Source of the DNA: Idiomarina aquatica
Lineage (GTDB): Bacteria; Pseudomonadota; Gammaproteobacteria; Enterobacterales; Alteromonadaceae
Length of the DNA: 64,000 bases
Reading direction: 5' to 3'
NCBI RefSeq assembly: GCF_003987185.1
Contig: NZ_PIPS01000006.1
Span: 1-64,000, forward strand
A program made the translations under genes and the position numbers. A model generated the notes under the pieces. That model saw only the letters and a list, made by a program, of their open reading frames with translations. It was not told the origin of the DNA and did not search any database. Below, piece after piece: positions 24,424 to 32,904 of the stretch. Numbering within the stretch: the stretch's first letter is position 1; every line of letters starts with the position of its first letter.

Positions 24424-24951
24424 CTAAGGCAAATTGGCCGGATGTTCAACCTCGATCATCCGGTCAATATCAAATCCCCACTCATTGGCTTTCGCCAGCG
24501 CGTAATCAATATCACTCTGATCCACATCGGGGGTTCGCGATAACAGCCAAAAGTAGTCTTTAGAGTCACTGGTTACGATGGCCAGCTGATAATCTTTGTC
24601 CAGCCAGCTAACATAATAGCCACCATAAAATGGCCAGAAAAACGTCACCTGATAGGCCGCCGTCATACCGTCAACCGGCTCGGCACGGCCAATGGCTGTT
24701 TGCCACTCTTTGTCATTAATATGCCAACCGCGGTTGGTGACTTCCAGCGTATTATCGCCGTTTAGACGATACTCGGCGGTTACCGCAATGAGGTTTTCCT
24801 CAAAGCCATGCGGCATCCGCAGTATTTCATACCACTTGCCCAAATAACGCTCGGCCTGAAATGACTGAACCGGCTCTGCAACAGGCGTCGGATTCGATTT
24901 GCAGCCTAACAGGAGGAGCGCGGTAAGTGCTGCCAGCAGCCCATGTTTCAT
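24424..24951 (-). CDS. blc: outer-membrane lipocalin lipoprotein Blc
   Basis: Bacterial lipocalins bind fatty acids or lysophospholipids in an eight-strand barrel anchored to the outer membrane. The 175-aa protein has a lipoprotein signal (LTALLLLGC, Cys 17) and the lipocalin signature ERYLGKWYEILRMPHGFEENL (~34-54). VTAEYRLNGDNTLEVTNRG, PFYGGYYVSWLDKDYQLAIVTSDSKDYFWLLSRTP and a final DIDRMIEVEH are also typical of Blc. The start is ATG at 24951 with AAGGA upstream. It is the last gene of a three-gene minus-strand unit, 17 bases after the photolyase gene; Blc next to photolyase genes is a recurrent arrangement in marine gammaproteobacteria, as I recall. Confidence 0.93.
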   Translation of the reverse strand: MKHGLLAALTALLLLGCKSNPTPVAEPVQSFQAERYLGKWYEILRMPHGFEENLIAVTAEYRLNGDNTLEVTNRGWHINDKEWQTAIGRAEPVDGMTAAYQVTFFWPFYGGYYVSWLDKDYQLAIVTSDSKDYFWLLSRTPDVDQSDIDYALAKANEWGFDIDRMIEVEHPANLP

Positions 24952-24968
24952 AGCGAATTCCTTACTCT

Positions 24969-26531
24969 TTAGAGGGTATTCATGTTGTCCAAATAATGCT
25001 GAGCCTGCTGCAGTATCTGCTCTCGCTCAGACGGCGTTTTTTTGTGCCAAACTGAATACATCATACTCATGCGCTGATTTTGCGCAAATGCTTGTTGATG
25101 GCGGTCGATAAAGTGCCAGTAAAGGCTGTTAAACGGGCAGGCTTTATCACCGGTTTTTTGGGTGTGTTGGTAGTAACAGTCGCTGCAGTAGTGGCTCATT
25201 TTATGCACGTAGTTGGCGCTGGCAACGTAGGGTTTGGTCGCCAGTATTCCGCCGTCGGCATACTGACTCATGCCGCGGGTATTGGGTAGCTCGACCCACT
25301 CAATGGCATCGATATAGATACCAAGATACCAGGCATCAACGTGATCGGGGTGCACGCCCGCCAGCAGCGCAAAATTGCCGGTAATCATCAGCCGTTGAAT
25401 GTGATGTGCGTAGGCATAATCGAGCGACTGCTGAACCGCCTGTCGGACGCAATTCATATGAGTGTCGGCATCCCAATAGAAAGCCGGCAAATCGCGTTGG
25501 TGCTGCAACTGGTTCTGGTTTTTGTAATTCGGCATAAAGCGCCAGTAAATACCACGAACATATTCTCGCCAGCCGATAATCTGGCGAACGAAACCCTCGA
25601 CCTGGTTGAGTTCAATCTCATCCGAGCGTTGTTGCCAGTGCTCGACCACGTTGCTGACCACCTCAAGAGGACTGAGCATTTTACTGTTCAGCGCAAATGA
25701 TAAACGAGAATGGAAAAGACTCCAGGCATGCTGATGTTGCTCTGGCAAAGCCATGGCGTCTTGATAGGTGCCGAAATAAGGAAGTAAGTGCTGACAAAAA
25801 TAACTGAGCAATTGCCTTGCCTGTGCGCGGGAGGTTGGCCAAAGCAGCCGTTGGGGCCGGGCATTGCCAAGCGTTGCTATGCCACACTTGGAGAGCATGG
25901 TGTCGATGTCGGAAACGTCATTGGCGAAGCAAAGAGGTTCCGGTACGGTTACATTTTTTGGCAGCTTTTTGCGGTTATCGGCGTCAAAATTCCACTTGCC
26001 GCCAAGCGGTTTATCGCCGTCCATGAGGATCCCGAGTCGGCGCCGCATATGGCGATAAAAGGTTTCCATTAGCAGGCTATCGTCACTTTTGAAGATCTTA
26101 TCCAGGCAATTTCGCTGAGTAAGGAAGTGCTCACTGTCAAACCATTCAATGGTTATGTTTCCAGCGCCGGCCCAGGAGCGTAACTGGTGATCGAGCCGAT
26201 ATTCATCGGGCAGCTGACACTGCAATTGGGCATCCGGATAACGGGCTAACAAGGCGGCAAGGTTGTCAGTGATGGAGCCGGTGTTTTGTTCATCATCGAG
26301 TCTCAGATAGTGAACGTCAAAACCTTTGCTGGTGAGCGCCTTGGCAAAGTTGCGCATCGCCGCAAAAAAGGCCAGCACTTTTTGCCGATGATGGCGAACG
26401 TAATCGGTTTCCTGCGCGACTTCCATCATCACATAAAGTACGTCCTTTTGCTGGTGCTGAAACCAGCTATGACTGGCGTTGAGCTGGTCACCTAAGATCA
26501 ATCGTAGGGTTTGATAGCGCTTGTTAGTCAT
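24969..26531 (-). CDS. iron-sulfur bacterial cryptochrome/photolyase (FeS-BCP, (6-4) photolyase type)
   Basis: A flavoprotein that uses light to repair DNA photoproducts. FeS-BCP proteins such as Agrobacterium PhrB carry a 4Fe-4S cluster and a lumazine antenna and repair (6-4) lesions. Counting from the ATG at 26531, this 520-aa protein has cysteines at 361, 449, 452 and 465. These spacings of 88, 3 and 13 are the same as those of the PhrB cluster ligands as I remember them. QIIGWREYVRGIYWRFMP and NTRGMSQYADGG are typical of the group. A GTG at 26546 is an alternative start. It overlaps the upstream flavin reductase gene by 8 bases, which suggests a functional pairing. Confidence 0.92.
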   Translation of the reverse strand: MTNKRYQTLRLILGDQLNASHSWFQHQQKDVLYVMMEVAQETDYVRHHRQKVLAFFAAMRNFAKALTSKGFDVHYLRLDDEQNTGSITDNLAALLARYPDAQLQCQLPDEYRLDHQLRSWAGAGNITIEWFDSEHFLTQRNCLDKIFKSDDSLLMETFYRHMRRRLGILMDGDKPLGGKWNFDADNRKKLPKNVTVPEPLCFANDVSDIDTMLSKCGIATLGNARPQRLLWPTSRAQARQLLSYFCQHLLPYFGTYQDAMALPEQHQHAWSLFHSRLSFALNSKMLSPLEVVSNVVEHWQQRSDEIELNQVEGFVRQIIGWREYVRGIYWRFMPNYKNQNQLQHQRDLPAFYWDADTHMNCVRQAVQQSLDYAYAHHIQRLMITGNFALLAGVHPDHVDAWYLGIYIDAIEWVELPNTRGMSQYADGGILATKPYVASANYVHKMSHYCSDCYYQHTQKTGDKACPFNSLYWHFIDRHQQAFAQNQRMSMMYSVWHKKTPSEREQILQQAQHYLDNMNTL

Positions 26532-27183
26532 CCTGCTTAGGTCCACTCAATGGAATTTCAGTGGGTTCGCGATCGGGCTTGGCGTAACTTAAACGACATA
26601 AGCCCGATGTTGTGTGGTAGCGATCGAGGCCGGACACGGTGACGGTTTCCAGTGCTTCAATATCGATAAAACCGTCATCGAGAATCGCCGACTCTTCGGT
26701 TCTTACCCATTGAATTTCGCCAATGACAAATTCGGTACCGTTGTGCGTGATGCTGGCAACTTCCACCAGTTTGACGCCCATTGATAAGCGACTTTCTTCA
26801 ACGTAAGGTGCATGAAAGCCATCATAGCGGGCCGGCGTGAGACCGGTTTGTTCAAACTCCGATTGTTCGCGTTGATACCGCGCTGATGTTTGATGCGCTT
26901 GTTTAACGATACCGGTATGAACGTGGTTAATGGTATAGACTCCGGTCTCTTCAATATTTTCCAGAGTATGGCGGCTGACGGAATGAGGGCGCATGATGAA
27001 TCCAATCAACGGTGGGTTAGCACCAAGATGAACAACAGAGCTGATGATGGCCAGGTTGTCTTCGTTGCGGCGGCTACTGGTGCCAATTAAATTTGCGCTT
27101 TTGAAACCCGACAAGGAGTTAATAAATTTTACTCTTGCCTCGTTTTCCATGTCTGCCAGTTCTTTTTGATTAAAGTGCTTCAT
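26524..27183 (-). CDS. flavin reductase-like, FMN-binding split-barrel protein
   Basis: A 219-aa protein of the flavin reductase (FMN-binding split-barrel) family, which bind FMN and often reduce free flavin with NAD(P)H. Recognisable parts are FINSLSGFKSANLIGTSSRRNEDNLAIISSVVHLGANPPLIGFIMRPHSVSRHTLENIEETGVYTINHV (~25-95) and the later HNGTEFVIGEIQWV. The start is ATG at 27183 with AAGGA 7 bases before it. It heads the unit with the photolyase and lipocalin genes; supplying or handling flavin for the photolyase is a reasonable guess from position only. Confidence 0.82.
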   Translation of the reverse strand: MKHFNQKELADMENEARVKFINSLSGFKSANLIGTSSRRNEDNLAIISSVVHLGANPPLIGFIMRPHSVSRHTLENIEETGVYTINHVHTGIVKQAHQTSARYQREQSEFEQTGLTPARYDGFHAPYVEESRLSMGVKLVEVASITHNGTEFVIGEIQWVRTEESAILDDGFIDIEALETVTVSGLDRYHTTSGLCRLSYAKPDREPTEIPLSGPKQDD

Positions 27184-27303
27184 AACGTTCCTTGCGTTTC
27201 ACTGGTGTAAAAAGCTAATACGAGCAGACTGTGCAAGCAGATCTAATACCTAAAAAGTGAAAAATATGGCATTATGCGGCTACTTTATTTGGTGGGAGCA
27301 ATT

Positions 27304-28056
27304 ATGAATAACCAAGCCGATCCCGTAAACGTTTTATGCATTAAGTGGGGCAATAAATACGGCTCTGACTACGTCAACACGCTGTATTCTATGGTAAGCC
27401 GCAATTTGAGCCGGCCGTTCCGCTTTGTTTGTCTTACTGACGATAATGAAGGCATTCGCAACGAAGTCGAGGTTAAACCGATACCTAAAATTGGTTTTGA
27501 GGACTTTGACAAGCAAGTGCCATGGACCAAAGCACACGGCTGGTTAAAACTGACCTGTTTTGCCAATCCGCTGCATGATTTAAGCGGTCCAACGCTGTTC
27601 CTGGATCTTGATATCGTTATTGTCGGCAGCCTGGATGAGTTCTTTGAGCCGGAAGGCGAATTCCTGGTGATCAAAGAATGGGATAAGTCCGATGCAACCG
27701 GTAATACCTCGGTGTTCCGCTTTGAGGCCGGCGCGCACGAAGATGCACTGGATTATCTTAAGGCTGATCCGAAGAAGGCAACCGAGCCGGTGCGCAACGA
27801 ACAGGAATTTATCACTCAGTTCGTCGACCGCCAGGGTAAATTGAAATACTGGCCGGCACAGTGGTGCCGCAGCTTCAAACGCCACTGCCTGCGTCCATTC
27901 CCGCTCAGCTTCTTCCAGCAGCCGCGGATCCCTGAGGGAGCTAAGGTGATTATTTTCCACGGTAAACCGCATCCTGACGATGCCTTGCGTGGCCGTAGCG
28001 GTAAATGGTACCGCAAGGTATTACCGACGCGTTGGATTGCCGAGTACTGGCGTTAA
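27304..28056 (+). CDS. glycosyltransferase, GT-A fold, probable LPS core
   Basis: From the ATG at 27304 (GGGAG 7 bases upstream) this is a 250-aa protein; an earlier in-frame ATG at 27274 lacks a ribosome site. It starts VNVLCIKWGNKYGSDYVNTLYSMVSRNLSRPFRFVCLTDD, the nucleotide-sugar-binding start of GT-A enzymes. It has the metal-binding motif FLDLDIVIVGSLDEFF (~98-113), then HGKPHPDD near the C terminus. It has no signal peptide and would act at the cytoplasmic face. It sits 2 bases before waaA-kdkA, so addition of a sugar to the LPS inner core is likely. The donor and acceptor cannot be read. Confidence 0.8.
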   Translation: MNNQADPVNVLCIKWGNKYGSDYVNTLYSMVSRNLSRPFRFVCLTDDNEGIRNEVEVKPIPKIGFEDFDKQVPWTKAHGWLKLTCFANPLHDLSGPTLFLDLDIVIVGSLDEFFEPEGEFLVIKEWDKSDATGNTSVFRFEAGAHEDALDYLKADPKKATEPVRNEQEFITQFVDRQGKLKYWPAQWCRSFKRHCLRPFPLSFFQQPRIPEGAKVIIFHGKPHPDDALRGRSGKWYRKVLPTRWIAEYWR

Positions 28057-28058
28057 TT

Positions 28059-30041
28059 ATGCTACGACGGCTGTACGCGGCATTGATGACAGCATTAGTG
28101 CCGCTGTTGGTGCTTTATTTTTGGCTGCGTGGTCGCAAGGACCCAGGTTATCGTCAACATCTGGGTGAACGCTTGGGCTTTACTGCCACTAAAGCTGAGT
28201 ACCAGGGCGGCCTGTTGATTCACAGCGTATCTGTGGGCGAAACACTGGCGGCGAAGGGACTGATAGCACAGTTGTTAGCTGAGTACCCGATGTTGCCCAT
28301 AACCGTTACCTGCATGACGCCGACGGCGCGGCGACTTATCGAAGCACGCTTTGGCGACCGCGTTAACTGTGTCTATTTTCCGCTGGATTATCCCGGTGCG
28401 GTAAAGCGTTTCATTGAGCGACTAGCCCCTCAAGCGGTGTGGTTGATGGAAACAGAACTGTGGCCACGGTTTTTAGACGAATTGAAACGCCGTCGTATTC
28501 CTGTGGCCTTGCTCAATGCCCGCCTATCACAACCGTCGGCCGCGGGTTATCGGCGATTACAGGCACTGTTGCGCCCAGTTTGGCAACAACTGGCGCTGGT
28601 GAGCGCACAAACACAGGCGTCAGCCCGAAGATTCCGAGCGCTCGGTGCACCTGCTGTGACGGTTGATGGTAACTTGAAATTTGATGTTACGGTCACCGAT
28701 GAGCAGCGCTGTCAGGCGCGGACATTTTTTACTGCAGTGGCGGACAAGCCGGTATGGCTTTGTGCCAGCACGCATCCCGGCGAGCATGAGATCATCCTGG
28801 ACGCTTATGCGAAAATTAAGCGGGCATACGATGTTCAACTGGTGATTGCACCCCGCCACCCGGAGCAGTTTGAGCGCGTCGCTGAACTGTTGAATGCAGC
28901 CGGTGTTGATTTTACACGGCGCAGTGAAATTACCGAAATGCCCAACGACGACTCGGTGCTTATCGCCGACTCCATGGGCGAAATGTTGGTTTGGAGCTGC
29001 GCCGCTGACATCAGCTTCGTTGGTGGCAGCTTGATTGAGCGGGGTGGGCATAACCCACTGGAACTGATCGCGGGCGGCAGTGCGGTGCTGTCGGGTCGCT
29101 CGGTGTATAACTTTGCGGAAATCTATCAACAGTTAAACCGTGCCAAAGGTGTACGTTGGGTCGACGATTGCGATACCCTTGTCGATCAAGTCGCTGAGTT
29201 ACTGTCTGACAGCAACACTCGTCAGCAACAGATTGCAGCGGCGCAGAAGGTACTATTACAACACAAAGGTGCGACACAACGTGTCCGGGAAAGGGCCTTG
29301 CAAGCAACTTTTACAGGAAACTTCATGGTAAAAACTCAGACCAACGGCAAAGAGTTTATAAAATTTGATTCAGCGGTTTTGCCGGAGTGTGAAGCGAAAC
29401 ATTTTTCTCCCAAATACTGGCAGCAACAAAAAGCGATTGCCGGTAATTCGACCGGACGGGCTACGGTCTGGTTTATTCAGCAGGGTGATCATGGCATGTT
29501 ATTGCGCCATTATTATCGTGGTGGATTAGTGGGCAAGGTGAATAAAGACCGGTTTTGGCGCGAACCTGAACAGCAAAGCCGTGCGATTCATGAATTTGAT
29601 TTACTGGGTAAATTGGTAGAACTGGGATTACCGGTACCCAAACCGATCGCTGCAAGAATGATTAAAACCGGGCTGTTCAGTTATCGGGCAGATATTTTAG
29701 TTGAGGTGATCCCGGGGGCTATTGATGTTTTCCGGTTGCTGCGTGACAAGCCTTTAACTGCAGAACAATGGCAAACTCTTGGTGCTGCGGTGAAGCAGAT
29801 GCATAACCACAACGTTTATCACTCAGACTTAAACTGTCATAACTTGATGCTGGATGACCAGGACAAAGCATGGATTGTTGACTTTGATAAATGTGGTTTT
29901 AAAGAGCCTGATCAATGGAAGCAGGACAATCTGGCAAGACTGAAACGATCATTAGTGAAAGAAAAGGGTAAGAACGAGTCGTTTTTCTGGAAAGAAAATC
30001 GTGACTGGCCTGAATTTTTAACAGGTTATGAAAAGTCTTAA
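28059..30041 (+). CDS. waaA-kdkA: fused Kdo transferase - Kdo kinase (WaaA-KdkA)
   Basis: One open frame of 660 aa joins two complete LPS enzymes. Residues 1-422 are WaaA: an N-terminal membrane anchor, HSVSVGE with the catalytic Glu 61, CMTPTARRL, PRHPEQFERV and VGGSLIERGGHNPLELIAGG. Residues 423-660 are the Kdo kinase KdkA, with HSDLNCHNLMLD (~588-599) and VDFDKCGF, kinase-like catalytic and metal motifs. WaaA adds Kdo to lipid IVA and KdkA phosphorylates it at position 4. Both halves have normal length and no linker. The kinase's old ATG (29325) and an AGGA six bases before it are still present, so separate KdkA could also be made. The start is ATG at 28059, 2 bases after the glycosyltransferase gene. 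Confidence 0.9.
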   Translation: MLRRLYAALMTALVPLLVLYFWLRGRKDPGYRQHLGERLGFTATKAEYQGGLLIHSVSVGETLAAKGLIAQLLAEYPMLPITVTCMTPTARRLIEARFGDRVNCVYFPLDYPGAVKRFIERLAPQAVWLMETELWPRFLDELKRRRIPVALLNARLSQPSAAGYRRLQALLRPVWQQLALVSAQTQASARRFRALGAPAVTVDGNLKFDVTVTDEQRCQARTFFTAVADKPVWLCASTHPGEHEIILDAYAKIKRAYDVQLVIAPRHPEQFERVAELLNAAGVDFTRRSEITEMPNDDSVLIADSMGEMLVWSCAADISFVGGSLIERGGHNPLELIAGGSAVLSGRSVYNFAEIYQQLNRAKGVRWVDDCDTLVDQVAELLSDSNTRQQQIAAAQKVLLQHKGATQRVRERALQATFTGNFMVKTQTNGKEFIKFDSAVLPECEAKHFSPKYWQQQKAIAGNSTGRATVWFIQQGDHGMLLRHYYRGGLVGKVNKDRFWREPEQQSRAIHEFDLLGKLVELGLPVPKPIAARMIKTGLFSYRADILVEVIPGAIDVFRLLRDKPLTAEQWQTLGAAVKQMHNHNVYHSDLNCHNLMLDDQDKAWIVDFDKCGFKEPDQWKQDNLARLKRSLVKEKGKNESFFWKENRDWPEFLTGYEKS

Positions 30042-30062
30042 ACGCTCTCCATACTCTGAATA

Positions 30063-30099
30063 AAAAAGCCTGCTCAAACAGATGTTGAGCAGGCTTTTT
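30063..30099. terminator. bidirectional terminator between waaA-kdkA and proA
   Basis: A perfect 15-bp stem (AAAAAGCCTGCTCAA, 30063-30077, with its complement at 30085-30099) has a 7-base loop and A/T runs on both outer sides. It therefore works for the plus-strand waaA-kdkA unit and the minus-strand proBA unit that converge here. Confidence 0.92.
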
Positions 30100-30122
30100 A
30101 AATGCATTAGCGGTGGCTTCGG

Positions 30123-31376
30123 TTATTCGCGGATTTGGCCGTTGCCGGTGACCACAAACTTCTCTGTTGTTAATGCTTGTAAGCCCATTGGGCCATAAGC
30201 GTGCAGCTTGCTGGTCGAAATACCGATTTCGGCGCCTAAACCAAGCTGACCACCGTCTGAGAAACGTGACGAGGCATTCGCCATGGTGACCGCAGAATCG
30301 ACTTCGCGGATGAAGCGTTTCGCCGTGTCTTGATTCTCGGTTACGATAACCTCGGTGTGACCACTGCCGAATTGCTGAATATGTTCCAGCGCCGCTTCGT
30401 AGTCATCAACGGTACGTACCGCAATCTCCAGCGCCAGATACTCTTCACCAAACGCATCATCAGCAATTTCATCAGCGCCGTCAAAATAGCTCACTGAACG
30501 CTTGTCGGCGTGGATAACCACGTTTTTTTCCGCCAGTGCTTTCGCTGCCATCGGCAGGAAGCTATCCGCTACGTCCTGATGCACTAACAGGCCTTCAAGG
30601 GCGTTACAAACACCAGTACGCTGCGTCTTGCCGTTCAGCAGAATAGCCAGCGCCTTATCAAGGTCTGCGTCTTTGTCGACATATAAGTGGCAGACGCCTT
30701 TATAGTGCTGAATTACCGGGATCTTACTGGTGTCACTGACGTAATGAATCAGACCTTCACCACCGCGTGGAATCACCAGGTCAATGTAATCTTTCTGTTG
30801 CAGTAATTCGGTCATCAGTTCGCGATCCGGAGTGGGTACCACTGTGATCACGTCTTTTGGCAAACCACTTTGTTCCAACGCTTCATGCAAAGCTTCTGCA
30901 ATCGCTTTACTGCTCTCGATGGCTTCGCGGCCACAACGCAGGATAACGGCGTTACCGGATTTAAAGCACAACGCACCCGCATCGGCGGTAACGTTAGGGC
31001 GTGCTTCGTAAATCATCGCAATGACACCCAACGGAATGCGCATTTTTTCGATGGTCAGGCCATTGGGACGCTCTTCCAGGACATAGCTGTCGCCTACCGG
31101 GTCTTTCAATGCGATGATTTCTTCAATGGCTGTCGCCATGCCCTCGATACGTTCATCGTTTAACTGCAAGCGATCCATCATGGCGTCGCTGAGGCCTTTT
31201 TCTTTGCCGGCAACCATGTCTTTTTTATTCACTTCCAGGATGTTGTCTTTATGGTTGCGAATGGCGTCCGCCATTTTTTGCAGAACGTTGTTTTTGTCCT
31301 GCTCTGATAAAGTAGCAACGGCGCGAGCGGCTTTGGCTGCGCGTTGGGCAATTTGTTCTGCTAACTGCTGGCTCAT
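30123..31376 (-). CDS. proA: gamma-glutamyl phosphate reductase
   Basis: ProA reduces gamma-glutamyl phosphate with NADPH to glutamate semialdehyde, the second step of proline synthesis. The 417-aa protein shows LEERPNGLTIEKMRIPLGVIAMIYEARPNVTADAGALCFKSGNAVILRCGREA (~100-152) and VIPRGGEGLIHYVSDTSKIPVIQHYKGVCHLYVD (~203-237). The active-site Cys is in KTQRTGVCNALEGLLVH (~250-266), and the C terminus ends ASSRFSDGGQLGLGAEIGISTSKLHAYGPMGLQALTTEKFVVTG. Its ATG overlaps the proB stop by 4 bases. Together with proC (40868-41692) the complete glutamate-to-proline route is encoded in the window. Confidence 0.97.
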   Translation of the reverse strand: MSQQLAEQIAQRAAKAARAVATLSEQDKNNVLQKMADAIRNHKDNILEVNKKDMVAGKEKGLSDAMMDRLQLNDERIEGMATAIEEIIALKDPVGDSYVLEERPNGLTIEKMRIPLGVIAMIYEARPNVTADAGALCFKSGNAVILRCGREAIESSKAIAEALHEALEQSGLPKDVITVVPTPDRELMTELLQQKDYIDLVIPRGGEGLIHYVSDTSKIPVIQHYKGVCHLYVDKDADLDKALAILLNGKTQRTGVCNALEGLLVHQDVADSFLPMAAKALAEKNVVIHADKRSVSYFDGADEIADDAFGEEYLALEIAVRTVDDYEAALEHIQQFGSGHTEVIVTENQDTAKRFIREVDSAVTMANASSRFSDGGQLGLGAEIGISTSKLHAYGPMGLQALTTEKFVVTGNGQIRE

Positions 31377-32488
31377 GAATCCTCCAAAATCATTAAATCG
31401 TCGCGGTGAATTACTTCGGTAATCGGGCTATAGCCAAATTGCTCGGCGATATCTTCTGTTTGTTGCCCTTTAATGTGCAGTAATTCGTGCGAGCTGTACT
31501 GGCAAATGCCTTTTGCCAGTGCGTCTGTGTTGTTCGCGCTACGAACCACTACGGCGTCACCGCGGTCAAAGTCGCCTTGTACATCAACAATGCCTGAGCT
31601 TAATAAAGACGCGCCATTTTCCATTAGCGCTTTCTCAGCGCCTTCGTCGATGAGAATTTCACCTTGGGCTACCAGCGTATGCCGGAGCCAATGTTTCTTG
31701 TTGCTGATAGGATCAGACTGGCGACGGAACAGTGTTCCGGGAATTTCGCCTTGTAGTAGCGATTCAAAGGTTTCACCTTTGCGGCCATTAACAATGTAAG
31801 TATCGATACCGTGTGAGGTTGCTTTTTCTGCCGCCTCTACTTTGGTGCGCATACCACCTGTTCCTACTGCACTGACCGAGCCGCCGGCCAGCGAGAAAAT
31901 GCTTTCATCGATTTGTTCGACAACCGGTATTTTCTTAGCTTCCGGGTTCAAATTCGGATCAGCGTCATATAACCCGTCGATATCCGAACAGATGAAGAGC
32001 GCATCGGCATCGACCAGAGTCGCGATCATCGCGGACAAGTTATCGTTGTCGCCGACCTTCATTTCGTCCGTTGCCAAGGCGTCGTTTTCATTAACGACCG
32101 GCAAAACGTTGTGCTCTAACAATCTGTTTAGGGTGTTCTTGATACTCACATAACGTGCACGATCACGTAAGTCGCTGTGAGTCATTAATAGCTGGGCGCA
32201 AGGAAAATCGAAAAAGCGCGACCAATACCCCATCATTTCGTTCTGGCCTACCGCTGACATCGCTTTGCGAACAGCGACCGGAACTTTCTTGTGTTCGAAG
32301 TGAATATGCTTACGACCTGCGGCAACACTGCCTGAAGATACTAATACAACTTCCTGGCCTCGTTCACGGCACTCGTTGATAAAACGAGCAATGGGCAGTA
32401 AGTATTTGGTACTAACTCCGGTTTCATCTGGCGCGATGAGCGCACTACCAACTTTAAGCACGGCTCTTCGCCAGGATGGCGCTTTCAT
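31373..32488 (-). CDS. proB: glutamate 5-kinase
   Basis: ProB phosphorylates glutamate to gamma-glutamyl phosphate, the first and feedback-controlled step of proline synthesis. The 371-aa protein has the amino-acid-kinase domain (VLKVGSALIAPDETGVS, VLVSSGSVAAGRKHI, NENDALATDEMKVGDNDNLSAMIATLVDADALFICSDIDGLYDADP, GTGGMRTKVEAAEKATSHGIDTYIVNGR). A C-terminal PUA domain follows (~280-365), as in E. coli. The start is ATG at 32488 with GGGAG upstream. The 143-base gap before it, to yggX, is AT-rich and has two TTGAC-type hexamers but no -10 I would defend. Confidence 0.97.
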   Translation of the reverse strand: MKAPSWRRAVLKVGSALIAPDETGVSTKYLLPIARFINECRERGQEVVLVSSGSVAAGRKHIHFEHKKVPVAVRKAMSAVGQNEMMGYWSRFFDFPCAQLLMTHSDLRDRARYVSIKNTLNRLLEHNVLPVVNENDALATDEMKVGDNDNLSAMIATLVDADALFICSDIDGLYDADPNLNPEAKKIPVVEQIDESIFSLAGGSVSAVGTGGMRTKVEAAEKATSHGIDTYIVNGRKGETFESLLQGEIPGTLFRRQSDPISNKKHWLRHTLVAQGEILIDEGAEKALMENGASLLSSGIVDVQGDFDRGDAVVVRSANNTDALAKGICQYSSHELLHIKGQQTEDIAEQFGYSPITEVIHRDDLMILEDS

Positions 32489-32631
32489 AAAGACTCCCTT
32501 TTGTTGAATTCGTTAGTAGTCTAACAGAATCGATGCTTAAGCTCCAGTAACGCTCATAACCTGAAACTATTGTCAATATTTTAGTCAATAATTTAGCCTA
32601 ATCAGAGATTTTGCAATCTTTTTTCGCGTGT

Positions 32632-32904
32632 TTAGTTTTCCGGCGGTGTGTAGCCTTCAATTTCAATAGTTTTCCGTTCGAACAGAAACGCTACCATCTG
32701 CTCTTCCAAAAATTTGCGATCGTCTTCAGACATCATGTTCAGATGCTTCTCGTTAATGAGCATGGTTTGTTTTTTCTGCCACTCTGCCCACGCCTGTTTG
32801 GAGATGTGGTTAAAAATACGCTCGCCGAGCTCGCCTGGGTATAATTGAAAATCCAGACCTTCTGCGTCTCGTTGTAAATATTCGCAAAAAACCGTACGGC
32901 TCAT
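32632..32904 (-). CDS. yggX: Fe(2+)-trafficking protein YggX
   Basis: A 90-aa protein linked to iron handling and protection of Fe-S proteins from oxidation. It starts [57 protein letters not shown], which follows E. coli YggX almost residue by residue, including the conserved Cys 7. The start is the ATG at 32904, which overlaps the end of mutY by 4 bases; a longer reading from 32985 runs into mutY and is not real. The mutY-yggX pair is standard, and MutY itself contains a 4Fe-4S cluster. Confidence 0.96.
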   Translation of the reverse strand: MSRTVFCEYLQRDAEGLDFQLYPGELGERIFNHISKQAWAEWQKKQTMLINEKHLNMMSEDDRKFLEEQMVAFLFERKTIEIEGYTPPEN

